Assembly: GCF_001665395.1 (NCBI RefSeq) | Contig: NZ_LZSG01000026.1 | Coordinates: forward strand, 1 to 64,000 | Source of the DNA: Mycobacterium sp. 1164966.3 | GTDB taxonomy: Bacteria > Actinomycetota > Actinomycetes > Mycobacteriales > Mycobacteriaceae | Direction of reading: 5' to 3' | Length of the DNA: 64,000 nt | Shown here: in pieces, positions 1 through 7,806 of the stretch | Layout of the letters: every line of letters starts with the position of its first letter | Position numbering within the stretch: the stretch's first letter is position 1 | Notes under the pieces: model-generated | Told to the model about the DNA's origin: nothing | Database searches by the model: none | Seen by the model: the letters and a program-made list of their open reading frames with translations, nothing else | Position numbers and translations under genes: made by a program

Positions 1-291
1 CGCTGGGCGGGACTTGTTCCGCCGAGCGTGGCGCCGATACCGGCCGCGGCGGCCGCCCCCCCGCGTCGCGCACCGGCCACGCGTGCGCCGGCGCCGAGGG
101 AGCAGGCACCCGCACCGGCGGCGCCGCCTCCGCCGCCGCCGGCCGCGCCGCCTCCGCAGCCACCGGCCGCGCCGCCCACGCCGGCTGCTCCCGCCCAGCC
201 ACCGTTGACGATGTACTTGCACTTTCCGTTCGTCACCGTCCCGATTCCGATCAACCCGCCGCCGCCCCCGGCGCCGCCGCCCGGCCCTTAG
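1..291 (+). CDS. C-terminal part of a Pro/Ala-rich protein (5' truncated by window edge)
   Basis: The frame is already open at base 1 and ends at TAG 289-291, so the gene almost certainly starts before the window. The visible ~96 residues are dominated by Pro and Ala runs, with one short non-repetitive stretch (MYLHFPFVTVPIPI) near the end. Such tails are typical of mycobacterial exported or cell-wall-associated proteins, but no domain can be identified in what is visible. A GTG at 28 could serve as a start, but there is no ribosome binding site to prefer it over read-through from upstream. Confidence 0.55.
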   Translation, partial: RWAGLVPPSVAPIPAAAAAPPRRAPATRAPAPREQAPAPAAPPPPPPAAPPPQPPAAPPTPAAPAQPPLTMYLHFPFVTVPIPINPPPPPAPPPGP

Positions 292-375
292 CCGCTCAGC
301 GGCCTACATGGCGGATCGCGTCGCGCGAGCGCACACTGGGCCATATCGCTTAGAGATCAACAGCGAGGAGGTCGC

Positions 376-762
376 GTGGGCGACTACGGTGCATTCGGTT
401 TTGATCCCGAGGACTTGGATCGGGTGATCAGGGAGGGCAGCGAGGGGCTGCGCGAGGCATTCGAACGGATCGGGCGGTTCTTGAGCGCGCCGGCAGGCAC
501 GCGGTCCGGGTGGTCGGCGGTGTTCGACGACCTGTCCCGGCGGCCGCGGCCGGCGCCGGAAACCGCAGGTGAGGCCGGCGACGGAGTGTGGGCCATCTAC
601 ACCGTGGACGACGACGGCGGCGCCCGCGTCGAGCAGGTGTACGCCACCGAGCTCGACGCCCTGCGAGCCAACAAGAACAACGTCGACCCCAAACGCAAGG
701 TGCGATTCCTGCCGTACGGGATAGCCGTCAGCGTCCTCGACGACTCCGAAGAGTCCGCGTAG
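376..762 (+). CDS. Hypothetical protein, 128 aa
   Basis: The GTG start at 376 is preceded by a strong GAGGAGG-type ribosome binding site at 365-371. The protein is acidic in its first third (FDPEDLDRVIREGSEGLREAFERIG, probably helical). It has a conserved-looking central/C-terminal part (WAIYTVDDDGG...VYATELDALRANKNN...VRFLPYGI) and no signal peptide or membrane segment. I do not recognise a named family. The gene ends 9 bases before the convergent DUF3060 gene. Confidence 0.75.
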   Translation: MGDYGAFGFDPEDLDRVIREGSEGLREAFERIGRFLSAPAGTRSGWSAVFDDLSRRPRPAPETAGEAGDGVWAIYTVDDDGGARVEQVYATELDALRANKNNVDPKRKVRFLPYGIAVSVLDDSEESA

Positions 763-771
763 TAATAGCCG

Positions 772-1434
772 TCAGCCCTGCTGGACGACGTTCGACTGGC
801 CGGACTTCTTGATCTTCGGCGAGCCGGAGTGATACGTCACCTGGTTCTGCATACCGGACGCCTCGATGGTGTCGGCGGCGTCGACGGTGATCGAGTTCTT
901 GACGCCGGACACACTCAGGCGCGTGCAGTGGCCGGTGATCACCACCGTGTTGGACACGCCGCTGACGCTGATCACGTTGTCGGTGCAGGCAATGGTCCGG
1001 GTCTCGCCGACGCCGGAAACGGTGAGGGTGGCGCCCGCCGGCGGGGCAGAGGACGTCTGGCCCGGCGCAGTCAGGGTGAGGGATGGCAGAGCGGGGGGAA
1101 CCCTGACGCTCGGCATGGGCTGCGGCGAAGTGCTCAGCCGGCTGGTGCTCGAAGCCGGGGACCCGACCACCACTCCGGCATCGGGGAATCGGTGCACGGC
1201 AAACGCGGCGATCCCGCCGACCAGAATCAGGATGCCGACGACGAACATCGCCGCCACGATCCAGAACACGCGGCTGCCCGAGGACGAGGAGGCGGGCGGA
1301 GGGTAGATGCCGCCGTATCCGTACCCGGGCGATGGCGGCGGTTGGGTTCCTCCCAGTTCCGATGCGCGCGCGGCGTCGGCCAGCGGTTGCTCCAGCTGCC
1401 GGATCCGGGCTTCGGGGTCATCGTCCGGGTACAT
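772..1434 (-). CDS. DUF3060 membrane-anchored protein
   Basis: The N-terminus MYPDDDPEARIRQLEQPLADAARASE resembles the leader seen on many mycobacterial membrane proteins. It is followed by a Tyr/Pro/Gly-rich linker, one transmembrane helix (FWIVAAMFVVGILILVGGIA), a Ser/Pro-rich spacer, and a C-terminal beta-repeat domain with VSGVxN-type repeats (SVSGVSNTVVI, LSVSGVKNSITV). These repeats are characteristic of DUF3060, whose function is unknown. The domain should lie outside the membrane. I chose ATG 1434 because GGGAG lies about 9 bases upstream; an in-frame ATG at 1452 would add six residues. The ORF stays open far upstream (to 2391), but that part is the shadow of the reductase gene. Confidence 0.8.
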   Translation of the reverse strand: MYPDDDPEARIRQLEQPLADAARASELGGTQPPPSPGYGYGGIYPPPASSSSGSRVFWIVAAMFVVGILILVGGIAAFAVHRFPDAGVVVGSPASSTSRLSTSPQPMPSVRVPPALPSLTLTAPGQTSSAPPAGATLTVSGVGETRTIACTDNVISVSGVSNTVVITGHCTRLSVSGVKNSITVDAADTIEASGMQNQVTYHSGSPKIKKSGQSNVVQQG

Positions 1435-1485
1435 CCACAGATGCTCCCACATCCGGGGGGTCGGTTGCTTGGGTAGTTTCGGAGC

Positions 1486-2505
1486 GTGCCCGAATTGCCG
1501 AACCGTCAGATCCTGCTCCGCCGACGCCCCACCGGGCTGGTCGAGCCGGGTGACACCGAGTTGGTCACCTCGACGGCGCCCGAACCCGGCGACGGTGAGG
1601 CGCTGCTGCGCACCACCTATGTCGGCATCGACGCTGCGGCCCGCACTTGGCTCGACGACCAGCCCGGCTACCTGCCGCCGGTGCAGCTCGGCGAGGTCAT
1701 CCGGGCGGCCGGGATCGGCGAGGTCGTCGAATCGCGTTGTGCCGCTTACGCCGTCGGCGACGTGGTCACCACGTTGACTGGCTTCCAGGAGTACGTGATC
1801 ATCCGCGACGACGTGTTCAGCACGCCCATTCCCGGCGAGGACGATCAGTTGGCGATCATGTCGGTGTACGGCCCGACGGGCGCCACCGCCTACTTCGGGA
1901 TGACCGACATCGGAAAGCCGCGGGCGGGGGAGACGGTGGTGGTGTCGGCAGCGGCGGGTGCCACCGGATCGGTGGCGGGGCAGATCGCCAAGATCGCCGG
2001 AGCGCGGGTAGTGGGCATCGCGGGCGGCTCGGAGAAGTGCCGGGCGGTGGTCGAGGATTTCGGCTTCGACGCGTGCATCGACTACAAGAACGACGACCTG
2101 CCCGCGGCCCTCAAGCAGCACTGCCCCCGGCGGGTGGACGTGTACTTCGACAACGTCGGCGGCCCGATCCTCGATGCGGTGCTGGGCCGGCTGAATTCCA
2201 ATGCGCGAGTGGTGCTTTGCGGTGTCATCTCCAGCTATCTGACGGGGGAGCATCCGGGGCCGGCCAACTACGTGAACCTGCTGTCGAAGACGGCGCTCAT
2301 GCAGGGGTTCAACGCGCTGCACCAGTGGGGCCGTTTCGACGAGGCCTTCGCCCACCTTCGGCAGTGGGAGGCCGAAGGCCGCCTGCGGCATCGGCAGACC
2401 ATTTTCGAGGGCATCGAATCCTGTGTCGACGCGCTCAACGGGCTGTTCACCGGAGCCAACATCGGCAAGACGTTGGTCAAGCTCAGCGAACCCGCGACCG
2501 GCTAG
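1486..2505 (+). CDS. NADP-dependent MDR-family oxidoreductase (prostaglandin/curcumin reductase-like)
   Basis: This 339-aa protein has the organisation of medium-chain alkenal/15-oxoprostaglandin reductases. A GroES-like N-terminal half (LPNRQILLRRRPTG...DQPGYLPPVQLGEV) leads to a Rossmann nucleotide-binding segment (VVSAAAGATGSVAGQIAKIAGARVVGIAGGSEKC), then FGFDACIDYKNDD and VDVYFDNVGGPILD. It lacks the Cys-rich structural-zinc loop of true alcohol dehydrogenases, as expected for this zinc-free branch. Members reduce alpha,beta-unsaturated ketones or aldehydes with NADPH; the actual substrate is unknown. It starts at GTG 1486, divergent from the DUF3060 gene, and ends four bases before the convergent aldehyde dehydrogenase stop. 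Confidence 0.88.
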   Translation: MPELPNRQILLRRRPTGLVEPGDTELVTSTAPEPGDGEALLRTTYVGIDAAARTWLDDQPGYLPPVQLGEVIRAAGIGEVVESRCAAYAVGDVVTTLTGFQEYVIIRDDVFSTPIPGEDDQLAIMSVYGPTGATAYFGMTDIGKPRAGETVVVSAAAGATGSVAGQIAKIAGARVVGIAGGSEKCRAVVEDFGFDACIDYKNDDLPAALKQHCPRRVDVYFDNVGGPILDAVLGRLNSNARVVLCGVISSYLTGEHPGPANYVNLLSKTALMQGFNALHQWGRFDEAFAHLRQWEAEGRLRHRQTIFEGIESCVDALNGLFTGANIGKTLVKLSEPATG

Positions 2506-2508
2506 CCG

Positions 2509-3924
2509 TCACCCGCTGGATGCAATCGCGATGGACTTGGCGTCCAGGTAGCTTTCCAGCCCTTCGGGGCCCAGCTCACGGCCGTAGCCGCTGGCCTTGA
2601 CCCCGCCGAACGGTGCGAACGGGTCCATGGTGTAACCCTGGTTGATCCCGAGGGTGCCGGTACGCATGCGCGCCGCGAGTTCCAGCGCTCGGTCCGTGTC
2701 AGCGGTCCATACCGATCCGGCCAAGCCGTAATCGGAGTCGTTGGCAATGGCCACCGCGTCGGCTTCGTCGCGATAAGGGATGACCGTGATTACCGGACCG
2801 AAAATTTCTTCACGCGCAATGCGCATGCTGTTGTCGGCGTCGGCGAAAAGAGTGGGCTTCACATAGCATCCGCGGTCGATGCCGTCCGGCATGTCGGTGC
2901 CCCCGACGACAATTCGGGCGCCTTCGCGCTCGCCGATTCGGATGTAGTCCAAGACGCGTTCTTGCTGGCGACGGGAGACCAGCGGCCCCAGCTGGGTGTC
3001 GGGGTCATTGGGGTCGCCCACCCGCAGCCCGGCCATTTCGGACGCGAGCGCCTCGACGTATTCGTCGTGGCGTCGCAACGGCACCAGAACGCGCGTCAAC
3101 GCATTGCAGATCTGGCCGCTGTTGGACAAGCTGGCCGATCGCACCCCGGCCGCGACCTGCTCAGGTACCGCGTCGTCGAGGATGATCGCGGCCGATTTGC
3201 CCCCGAGTTCAAGACTGACTTTGGTGAGATTGGCGGCGCACGCCGTGGCCACGGCCCGGCCCGCAGAGGTCGAACCGGTGAACGACACTTTGTTCACGCC
3301 GGGATGGCTGACCAGCAATTCCCCGACGGTGCTGCCGCCGGTCAGGACGCTCACCACACCCGGCGGCAGCTCGGCCTGGTCCAGTATTTCTGCCAAAAGC
3401 AGTGCATCCAAAGGGGATTCGGCAGCGGGTTTAAGGACCACGGCGCAACCGGCGAGCAGCGCGGGCACCAGCTTGGCGATAATCAGGAACTGCGGCATGT
3501 TCCACGGCACGATCGCGGCGACCACGCCGACCGGTTCCTTTCGGATCTGCACATCAGCGCCGAAGAACCCGGGCCGGGTCTCCCGCCATGGATGCCATTC
3601 GGCCAGGTCGCAAAAAGCGCGCATCATCATTGCCGGCAGACCGACCTGGGCACGCCGGGCGAAGCTGATCGGGGCACCGATCTCGGCGGTGATCGTCTCG
3701 GCCATCTGTTGTCGTCGTTGGTCGTACACGTCGGCGAGCCGACCGACCACCGCGATGCGCTCCGACGGTTGGTAATGACCCCACGGTCCCGTATCCAGTG
3801 CGGCGCGTGCAGCTTTGACGGCAGCATCGACATCGGCAGGTCCAGCGACCGCGACTTCGGCAATAGCCTGCCCGGTCTGGGGTGACACAACGTGAAAAGT
3901 CCCCGATTGCACGCGCTCGGTCAC
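2509..3924 (-). CDS. NAD-dependent aldehyde dehydrogenase
   Basis: The 471-aa product has the full ALDH superfamily layout: VAAIVPWNMP near the cofactor site, FTGSTSAGRAVA glycine motif, LELGGKSA carrying the general-base Glu, and NSGQICNA carrying the catalytic Cys. The C-terminal EEIFGPVITVIPY and FAPFGGVKASGYGRE motifs are also present. It oxidises an aldehyde to a carboxylate. The frame is open to TTG 3951, but GTG 3924 (MTERVQSG) is preceded by GGGAGG at 5-base spacing and is the better start. This leaves a candidate regulator site (3946-3959) in the promoter instead of inside the gene. It diverges from the first Rieske gene and probably acts in the same catabolic pathway. Confidence 0.92.
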   Translation of the reverse strand: MTERVQSGTFHVVSPQTGQAIAEVAVAGPADVDAAVKAARAALDTGPWGHYQPSERIAVVGRLADVYDQRRQQMAETITAEIGAPISFARRAQVGLPAMMMRAFCDLAEWHPWRETRPGFFGADVQIRKEPVGVVAAIVPWNMPQFLIIAKLVPALLAGCAVVLKPAAESPLDALLLAEILDQAELPPGVVSVLTGGSTVGELLVSHPGVNKVSFTGSTSAGRAVATACAANLTKVSLELGGKSAAIILDDAVPEQVAAGVRSASLSNSGQICNALTRVLVPLRRHDEYVEALASEMAGLRVGDPNDPDTQLGPLVSRRQQERVLDYIRIGEREGARIVVGGTDMPDGIDRGCYVKPTLFADADNSMRIAREEIFGPVITVIPYRDEADAVAIANDSDYGLAGSVWTADTDRALELAARMRTGTLGINQGYTMDPFAPFGGVKASGYGRELGPEGLESYLDAKSIAIASSG

Positions 3925-3945
3925 CCGAGCCTCCCATCCCACGAA

Positions 3946-3959
3946 TATCAACTACTTGT
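3946..3959. promoter_or_regulatory. Candidate MarR operator half-site in divergent ALDH/Rieske promoter
   Basis: TATCAACTACTTGT occurs here and, as the exact reverse complement, at 7425-7438 upstream of the ferredoxin gene. It lies 22 bases upstream of the ALDH start and about 90 bases upstream of the Rieske start. Fourteen identical bases in two promoters of one catabolic cluster suggest a shared regulator, most likely the MarR protein encoded at 6902. No clear second half-site is visible here. Confidence 0.5.
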
Positions 3960-4049
3960 GATTCAGGCGTCGAGCATATACCGTCGGCATCGACCGACTC
4001 CTATGGATAAGCCGGTGGCTGCTTGAGACCGGGACAGACAGGAGCGCCG

Positions 4050-5315
4050 ATGGCTCGATTCCCCAAGCCGCCTGAGGGCAGCTGGACGCAGCACTATCCC
4101 CAACTGGGTACCGCGCCGGTGTCCTATGAGGATTCCATCAGTCCGGAGATCTACGCCCTGGAGCGCGAGGCGATCTTCAAGCGGGCCTGGCTGAATGTCG
4201 GCCGGGTGGAGCAACTTCCACGCAAGGGCAGTTACTTCACCAGGGAACTGAAGGTCGTGAACACCTCGATCATCCTGGTGCGCACGACATCTGGGGAGAT
4301 CAAGGCTTACCACAACGTCTGCCGGCACCGTGGCAACAAATTGGTGTGGAATGACATGCCGTTCGAGGAGACACGTGGCATATGCCGCCAGTTCACCTGC
4401 AAATACCACGCCTGGCGCTACGACCTGGACGGCAACCTCACGTTCGTGCAGCAGGAAGACGAGTTCTTCGATCTCGACAAGAGTCGCTACGGGCTGGTGC
4501 CCGTGCACTGCGACGTCTGGGAAGGCTTCATTTTCGTCAACTTCGCCAAACAGCCCGAACAGTCACTGCGGGATTTCCTCGGGCCCCTGGTCCTCGCGCT
4601 GGAGGGTTATCCGTTCGGCAAGATGACCTCGCGCTGGTACTACCGCTCGACGGTGAAGGCGAACTGGAAGCTCTACATGGATGCGTTCCAGGAGTTCTAT
4701 CACGCGCCGGTGTTGCATGCGAACCAGTCGCCGACGGCGTATTCGAAGGCGGCCGCCGAGGCGGGTTTCGAGGCGCCGCACTACCGGCTGGAAGGACCGC
4801 ATCGGCTGGTCAGTACGTCGGGCGTGCGGGCCTGGGAGATGTCACCCGAGATGCGCAAGCCGATCGAGGACATCTGCCAGAGCGGGCTGTTCGGGCCGTG
4901 GGACAAGCCCGATTTGGGAGAGCTGCCGGCCGGGTTGAATCCGGCGAAATGCGATCCGTGGGGCCTGGATTCGTTCCAGCTGTTTCCGAACTTCGTGATG
5001 CTGTTCTGGGGGCAGGGTTGGTATCTGACGTACCACTACTGGCCGACGTCGTACAACAGCCATGTATTCGAGGGGACGCTGTACTTCCCGCAGCCGCGAA
5101 CCCCGCGCGAACGGGTGGCGCAGGAATTGGCGGCCGTGTCGTTCAAGGAGTACGGACTGCAGGACGCCAATACCCTTGAGGCGACCCAGTCGATGATCGA
5201 GTCGCGGGTGATCGATCGGTTCGTGCTCAATGACCAAGAAATCCTGCTGCGTCACCTGCACAAGGAGACTGCGGCGTGGATCGACGAGTACCGCCGCACG
5301 AAGGCCGGGGTGTGA
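4050..5315 (+). CDS. Rieske non-heme iron oxygenase, alpha subunit (copy 1)
   Basis: The 421-aa protein has an N-terminal Rieske domain with 2Fe-2S ligands Cys91, His93, Cys117 and His120 (CRH...CKYHAW). The C-terminal catalytic domain carries the mononuclear iron motif NWKLYMDAFQEFYHAPVLH (His218, His223). Such enzymes hydroxylate aromatic or terpenoid substrates using electrons relayed through a ferredoxin. The spacing between the two Rieske half-motifs is 23 residues, longer than the usual 15-17. The start is ATG 4050, with AGGAG five bases upstream; the open frame reaches TTG 4023. A paralog lies at 8573. Both are followed by a small helical protein instead of a classical beta subunit. 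Substrate not predictable. Confidence 0.92.
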   Translation: MARFPKPPEGSWTQHYPQLGTAPVSYEDSISPEIYALEREAIFKRAWLNVGRVEQLPRKGSYFTRELKVVNTSIILVRTTSGEIKAYHNVCRHRGNKLVWNDMPFEETRGICRQFTCKYHAWRYDLDGNLTFVQQEDEFFDLDKSRYGLVPVHCDVWEGFIFVNFAKQPEQSLRDFLGPLVLALEGYPFGKMTSRWYYRSTVKANWKLYMDAFQEFYHAPVLHANQSPTAYSKAAAEAGFEAPHYRLEGPHRLVSTSGVRAWEMSPEMRKPIEDICQSGLFGPWDKPDLGELPAGLNPAKCDPWGLDSFQLFPNFVMLFWGQGWYLTYHYWPTSYNSHVFEGTLYFPQPRTPRERVAQELAAVSFKEYGLQDANTLEATQSMIESRVIDRFVLNDQEILLRHLHKETAAWIDEYRRTKAGV

Positions 5316-5319
5316 GCCC

Positions 5320-5646
5320 ATGCCAATGCTGCCAACGGAATTCGCCGATCTCGAACCGTTCTCGGACTGGTGCCTGCCGTCGGAACCGCAGCGCTATGCC
5401 AAGCGGCTGGCCAGTTCGATGACGCAGATGAAGGCGTTTTATGACGCGATCACCCCGCGTGCCGAGGAAGCGCTCGCGTACTGCGACAAGTTCTCCCTGG
5501 ACGACTTACCGGAAGACGTCCTCAACCTCATGCACCTGCTGTATTCGATGATCATGGTGTCGTTTCCGGTGGAGTGCTGGAAACAGCCGCGGGTTCCCGA
5601 CTCGGGGGCATCCACTTTGGACTGCGTGTCCGAGCCGGTTCCGTGA
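5320..5646 (+). CDS. Small Rieske-associated helical protein (copy 1)
   Basis: This 108-aa protein starts four bases after the Rieske stop and overlaps the amidohydrolase start by four bases, so it is translationally coupled to both. It is paralogous to the 9838 product; shared positions include WCLP(S/T)E, AxSxMxxMxxFxDA, PRxEEAxxYCDKF, LDxLPxDxLNLxHLxYSxIMV. The pattern suggests a helical bundle with a conserved Trp-Cys and Tyr-Cys-Asp. It does not resemble the ~160-aa NTF2-fold beta subunit of ring-hydroxylating dioxygenases. I do not recognise a named family. Its strict pairing with the Rieske gene suggests a dedicated partner or stabilising subunit. An in-frame ATG at 5326 is an alternative start. 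Confidence 0.78.
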   Translation: MPMLPTEFADLEPFSDWCLPSEPQRYAKRLASSMTQMKAFYDAITPRAEEALAYCDKFSLDDLPEDVLNLMHLLYSMIMVSFPVECWKQPRVPDSGASTLDCVSEPVP

Positions 5647-6905
5647 CCGTAACGACCGTCCTTCGCGCCGCCCGGTGGGCCGACGTCGAAAAGGGCCGGG
5701 TTCGCTCCCCGGCGGTAGTGGCGGTCGAAGGCAACCGCATTGCCGGCGTCAATCCTGCTGGGCCGGTGCCGGATTCGGCACGGGTCATCGATCTGGGGGA
5801 CGTCACGCTGCTGCCCGGGCTGATGGATATGGAGCTCAACCTGTTCATCGGCGGCCCCGGGGGTCCCGAAGGGCTGCCTGCGCCCATGCACGGCGTGCAG
5901 GACGACCCGGCGTATCGCACTCTGCGGGCCGCGGTCAATGCGCGGACCACGCTGCACGCCGGCTTCACCACGGTGCGCAACCTCGGGCTCATGGTCAAAA
6001 CGGGTGGCTACCTTCTCGATGTCGCCCTGCAGCGCGCGATCGAGCAGGGCTGGCACGACGGACCGCGTATCTACCCCGCCGGGCATGCCGTCACACCGTA
6101 CGGTGGCCACTTGGACCCCACGGTATTTCAGCGGCTGGCTCCCGGCATCATGCCGCTCTCGGTGGCTGAGGGCATCGCCAACGGCGTGCCGGACGTGATC
6201 GCCTGTGTCCGCTACCAGATTCGGCACGGCGCCAAGTTGATCAAGGTGTCGGCGTCGGGGGGAGTCATGTCGCACAGCACCGCTCCCGGCTCGCAGCAGT
6301 ACTCCGACGCGGAATTCTCGGCGATAGCCGACGAAGCGCACCGGGCCGGTTTGCGGGTGGCCGCTCACGCGGTGGGCGATACCGCGATACAGGCATGTAT
6401 CCGCGCCGGCATCGACTGCATCGAACACGGATTTCTGGCCAGTGACGAGACGATCCAGATGATGGTCGACCACGGCACGTTCCTGGTCTCGACCACGTAC
6501 CTGACCGAGGCGATGGCCATCGACCGGATCGCGCCGGAACTGCGCAAGAAGGCCGAGGATGTCTTTCCGAAGGCAAAGTCCATGCTGCCCAAGGCAATCG
6601 CGGCCGGCGTGCGCATTGCTTGTGGCACCGACGCACCGGCCATCCCGCACGGCCAGAATGCCAAGGAACTGGTCGCCCTGGTGCAGCGCGGCATGACGCC
6701 CATGCAGGCGATCCAAGCCGCCACTGTGGTAGCCGCCGAACTGATCGAGGCCGAAGACGAGCTGGGGCGGATCGCCCCCGGCTTCCTTGCCGACGTCATA
6801 GCCGTATCGGGAGATCCGGCGCAGGACATCGCCACCACACTCGATGTCTCGTTCGTGATGAAAAACGGGCACATCTATAAAAGCCCCTGCGCTACCGTCG
6901 AATGA
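5643..6905 (+). CDS. Amidohydrolase-superfamily protein lacking the N-terminal HxH metal motif
   Basis: The 420-aa product resembles imidazolonepropionase/prolidase-like amidohydrolases: an N-terminal beta-sandwich strand (VVAVEGNRIAGVNPAG), VTLLPGLMD at the barrel entry, KLIKVSASGG, the barrel histidines in RVAAHAVGD and CIEHG, and CGTDAP. The position that normally reads HxH after LPGLID is here MELN (Glu64, Asn66), so two metal ligands are missing. The protein may use a single metal, have a changed chemistry, or be non-hydrolytic. GTG 5643 overlaps the preceding stop by four bases (GTGA), and the MarR gene follows with an ATGA overlap, so this is one operon with the Rieske gene. Confidence 0.82.
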   Translation: MTVTTVLRAARWADVEKGRVRSPAVVAVEGNRIAGVNPAGPVPDSARVIDLGDVTLLPGLMDMELNLFIGGPGGPEGLPAPMHGVQDDPAYRTLRAAVNARTTLHAGFTTVRNLGLMVKTGGYLLDVALQRAIEQGWHDGPRIYPAGHAVTPYGGHLDPTVFQRLAPGIMPLSVAEGIANGVPDVIACVRYQIRHGAKLIKVSASGGVMSHSTAPGSQQYSDAEFSAIADEAHRAGLRVAAHAVGDTAIQACIRAGIDCIEHGFLASDETIQMMVDHGTFLVSTTYLTEAMAIDRIAPELRKKAEDVFPKAKSMLPKAIAAGVRIACGTDAPAIPHGQNAKELVALVQRGMTPMQAIQAATVVAAELIEAEDELGRIAPGFLADVIAVSGDPAQDIATTLDVSFVMKNGHIYKSPCATVE

Positions 6906-7372
6906 TGGCCGAGCCCGGCATGGAACTCACCGACCACATCCTGTGGCTGCTCAAGCAGGCCTTCTACTACTCGCTGACCACTATCAACGAGGCGATGAGC
7001 GTGCACGGCGTGAGCACCGCGCAGATCGGTGTGCTGCGCCAACTCGCCAACGAACCCGGCCTGTCCGGAGCCGAACTCGCCCGGCGCCTGCTGATCAGCC
7101 CGCAGGGGGTACAGGTCGCGCTCGCTTCGCTGGAACGACGCGGTCTGGTGGAACGGAAGAAGGATCCGCAGCACGGGCGCATCCTGCAGGCGTACCTCAC
7201 CGAAGAAGGCCGCAGCGTCGCCGCGACGGTGGTCGGCAGCGCGTTGTCGGCTCACGAGCAGGTTTTCGGTGTGCTCAATGCGCAAGAGCAGGAGACGCTG
7301 CGCGAACTGCTGGGCCGGGTGGTCGAAAAGGGCACGGGCCATGAACTTTTCAGTGATCACGTCGAAGACTGA
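6902..7372 (+). CDS. MarR-family transcriptional regulator
   Basis: The 156-aa protein has the MarR winged-helix layout. A dimerisation helix (LTDHILWLLKQAFYYSLTTINEAM) is followed by HTH (VLRQLANEPGLSGAELARRLLISPQGVQVALASLERRGLV), wing (ERKKDPQHGRILQAYLTEEG), and C-terminal dimerisation helices. MarR proteins usually repress linked catabolic genes until a phenolic or other ligand binds. It is the last gene of the Rieske-1 operon (ATGA overlap with the amidohydrolase). It sits just before the ferredoxin promoter that contains a partly inverted repeat at 7405-7436. That arrangement fits local control of both catabolic transcription units. Confidence 0.9.
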   Translation: MMAEPGMELTDHILWLLKQAFYYSLTTINEAMSVHGVSTAQIGVLRQLANEPGLSGAELARRLLISPQGVQVALASLERRGLVERKKDPQHGRILQAYLTEEGRSVAATVVGSALSAHEQVFGVLNAQEQETLRELLGRVVEKGTGHELFSDHVED

Positions 7373-7404
7373 GGTGGGCCTGCGCCTACCATATGCCGCG
7401 AGTG

Positions 7405-7438
7405 TCTAGTACTTGAGATTAATGACAAGTAGTTGATA
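7405..7438. promoter_or_regulatory. Candidate MarR operator upstream of the ferredoxin operon
   Basis: Two half-sites, TCTAGTACTTG (7405-7415) and CAAGTAGTTGA (7426-7436), form an inverted repeat with 9 of 11 positions matching and a 10-base spacer. The centres are about two helical turns apart. The right half contains the 14-mer shared with the ALDH/Rieske promoter at 3946-3959. The site ends 12 bases before the ferredoxin ATG, so binding would block transcription or initiation there. Confidence 0.55.
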
Positions 7439-7449
7439 CTCTTGCCGGG

Positions 7450-7794
7450 ATGCCAGATTCCCGTGCTCTGCCGTACGCCGATGCCGCACCGGCGGATGCC
7501 GGTGCGCGCGGCAATGCCGGCACCGAAGCGGTGACGATCGAACTCGGCGGCCGGACCATGACGGTGTCGTACTCGGGCGGCGACACCTTGTTGCAGACCG
7601 CGCGGATGGCCGGCCTACCCGCTCCGTCGTCATGCGAAGTCGGTAACTGTGGAACATGCATGGCGCGTTTGACCGAAGGCTCTGCGCGGATGCTCAACAA
7701 CGACGCCCTCGACGACGAGGAGGTCGCCGAGGGGTGGATCCTGACCTGTCAGGGTCTGCCGACCAGCCGGACCGTGCGGGTGGTCTACGAGTGA
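7450..7794 (+). CDS. Plant-type [2Fe-2S] ferredoxin
   Basis: The 114-aa protein has the plant/adrenodoxin-type cluster motif CX4CX2C...C: Cys62, Cys67 and Cys70 in SSCEVGNCGTC, and Cys100 in WILTCQG. A ~27-residue Ala-rich N-terminal extension precedes the fold. It probably supplies electrons to the Rieske oxygenases encoded on both sides. No dedicated ferredoxin reductase is visible in the cluster, so the electron source must be encoded elsewhere. It is the first gene of a same-strand run reaching to 12136. Confidence 0.9.
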   Translation: MPDSRALPYADAAPADAGARGNAGTEAVTIELGGRTMTVSYSGGDTLLQTARMAGLPAPSSCEVGNCGTCMARLTEGSARMLNNDALDDEEVAEGWILTCQGLPTSRTVRVVYE

Positions 7795-7806
7795 ACAGGA
7801 CCTCGA

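Noticed and set aside
28..290. Several overlapping frames in the Pro-rich start of the window
   Set aside because: Only the frame ending at 291 has Pro/Ala composition and continuity with upstream sequence; the Arg-rich frame at 14-208 is its shadow.
1435..2391. Long minus-strand open frame continuing upstream of the DUF3060 gene
   Set aside because: It is the antisense shadow of the MDR reductase gene; no ribosome binding site or domain, and the DUF3060 start is well placed at 1434.
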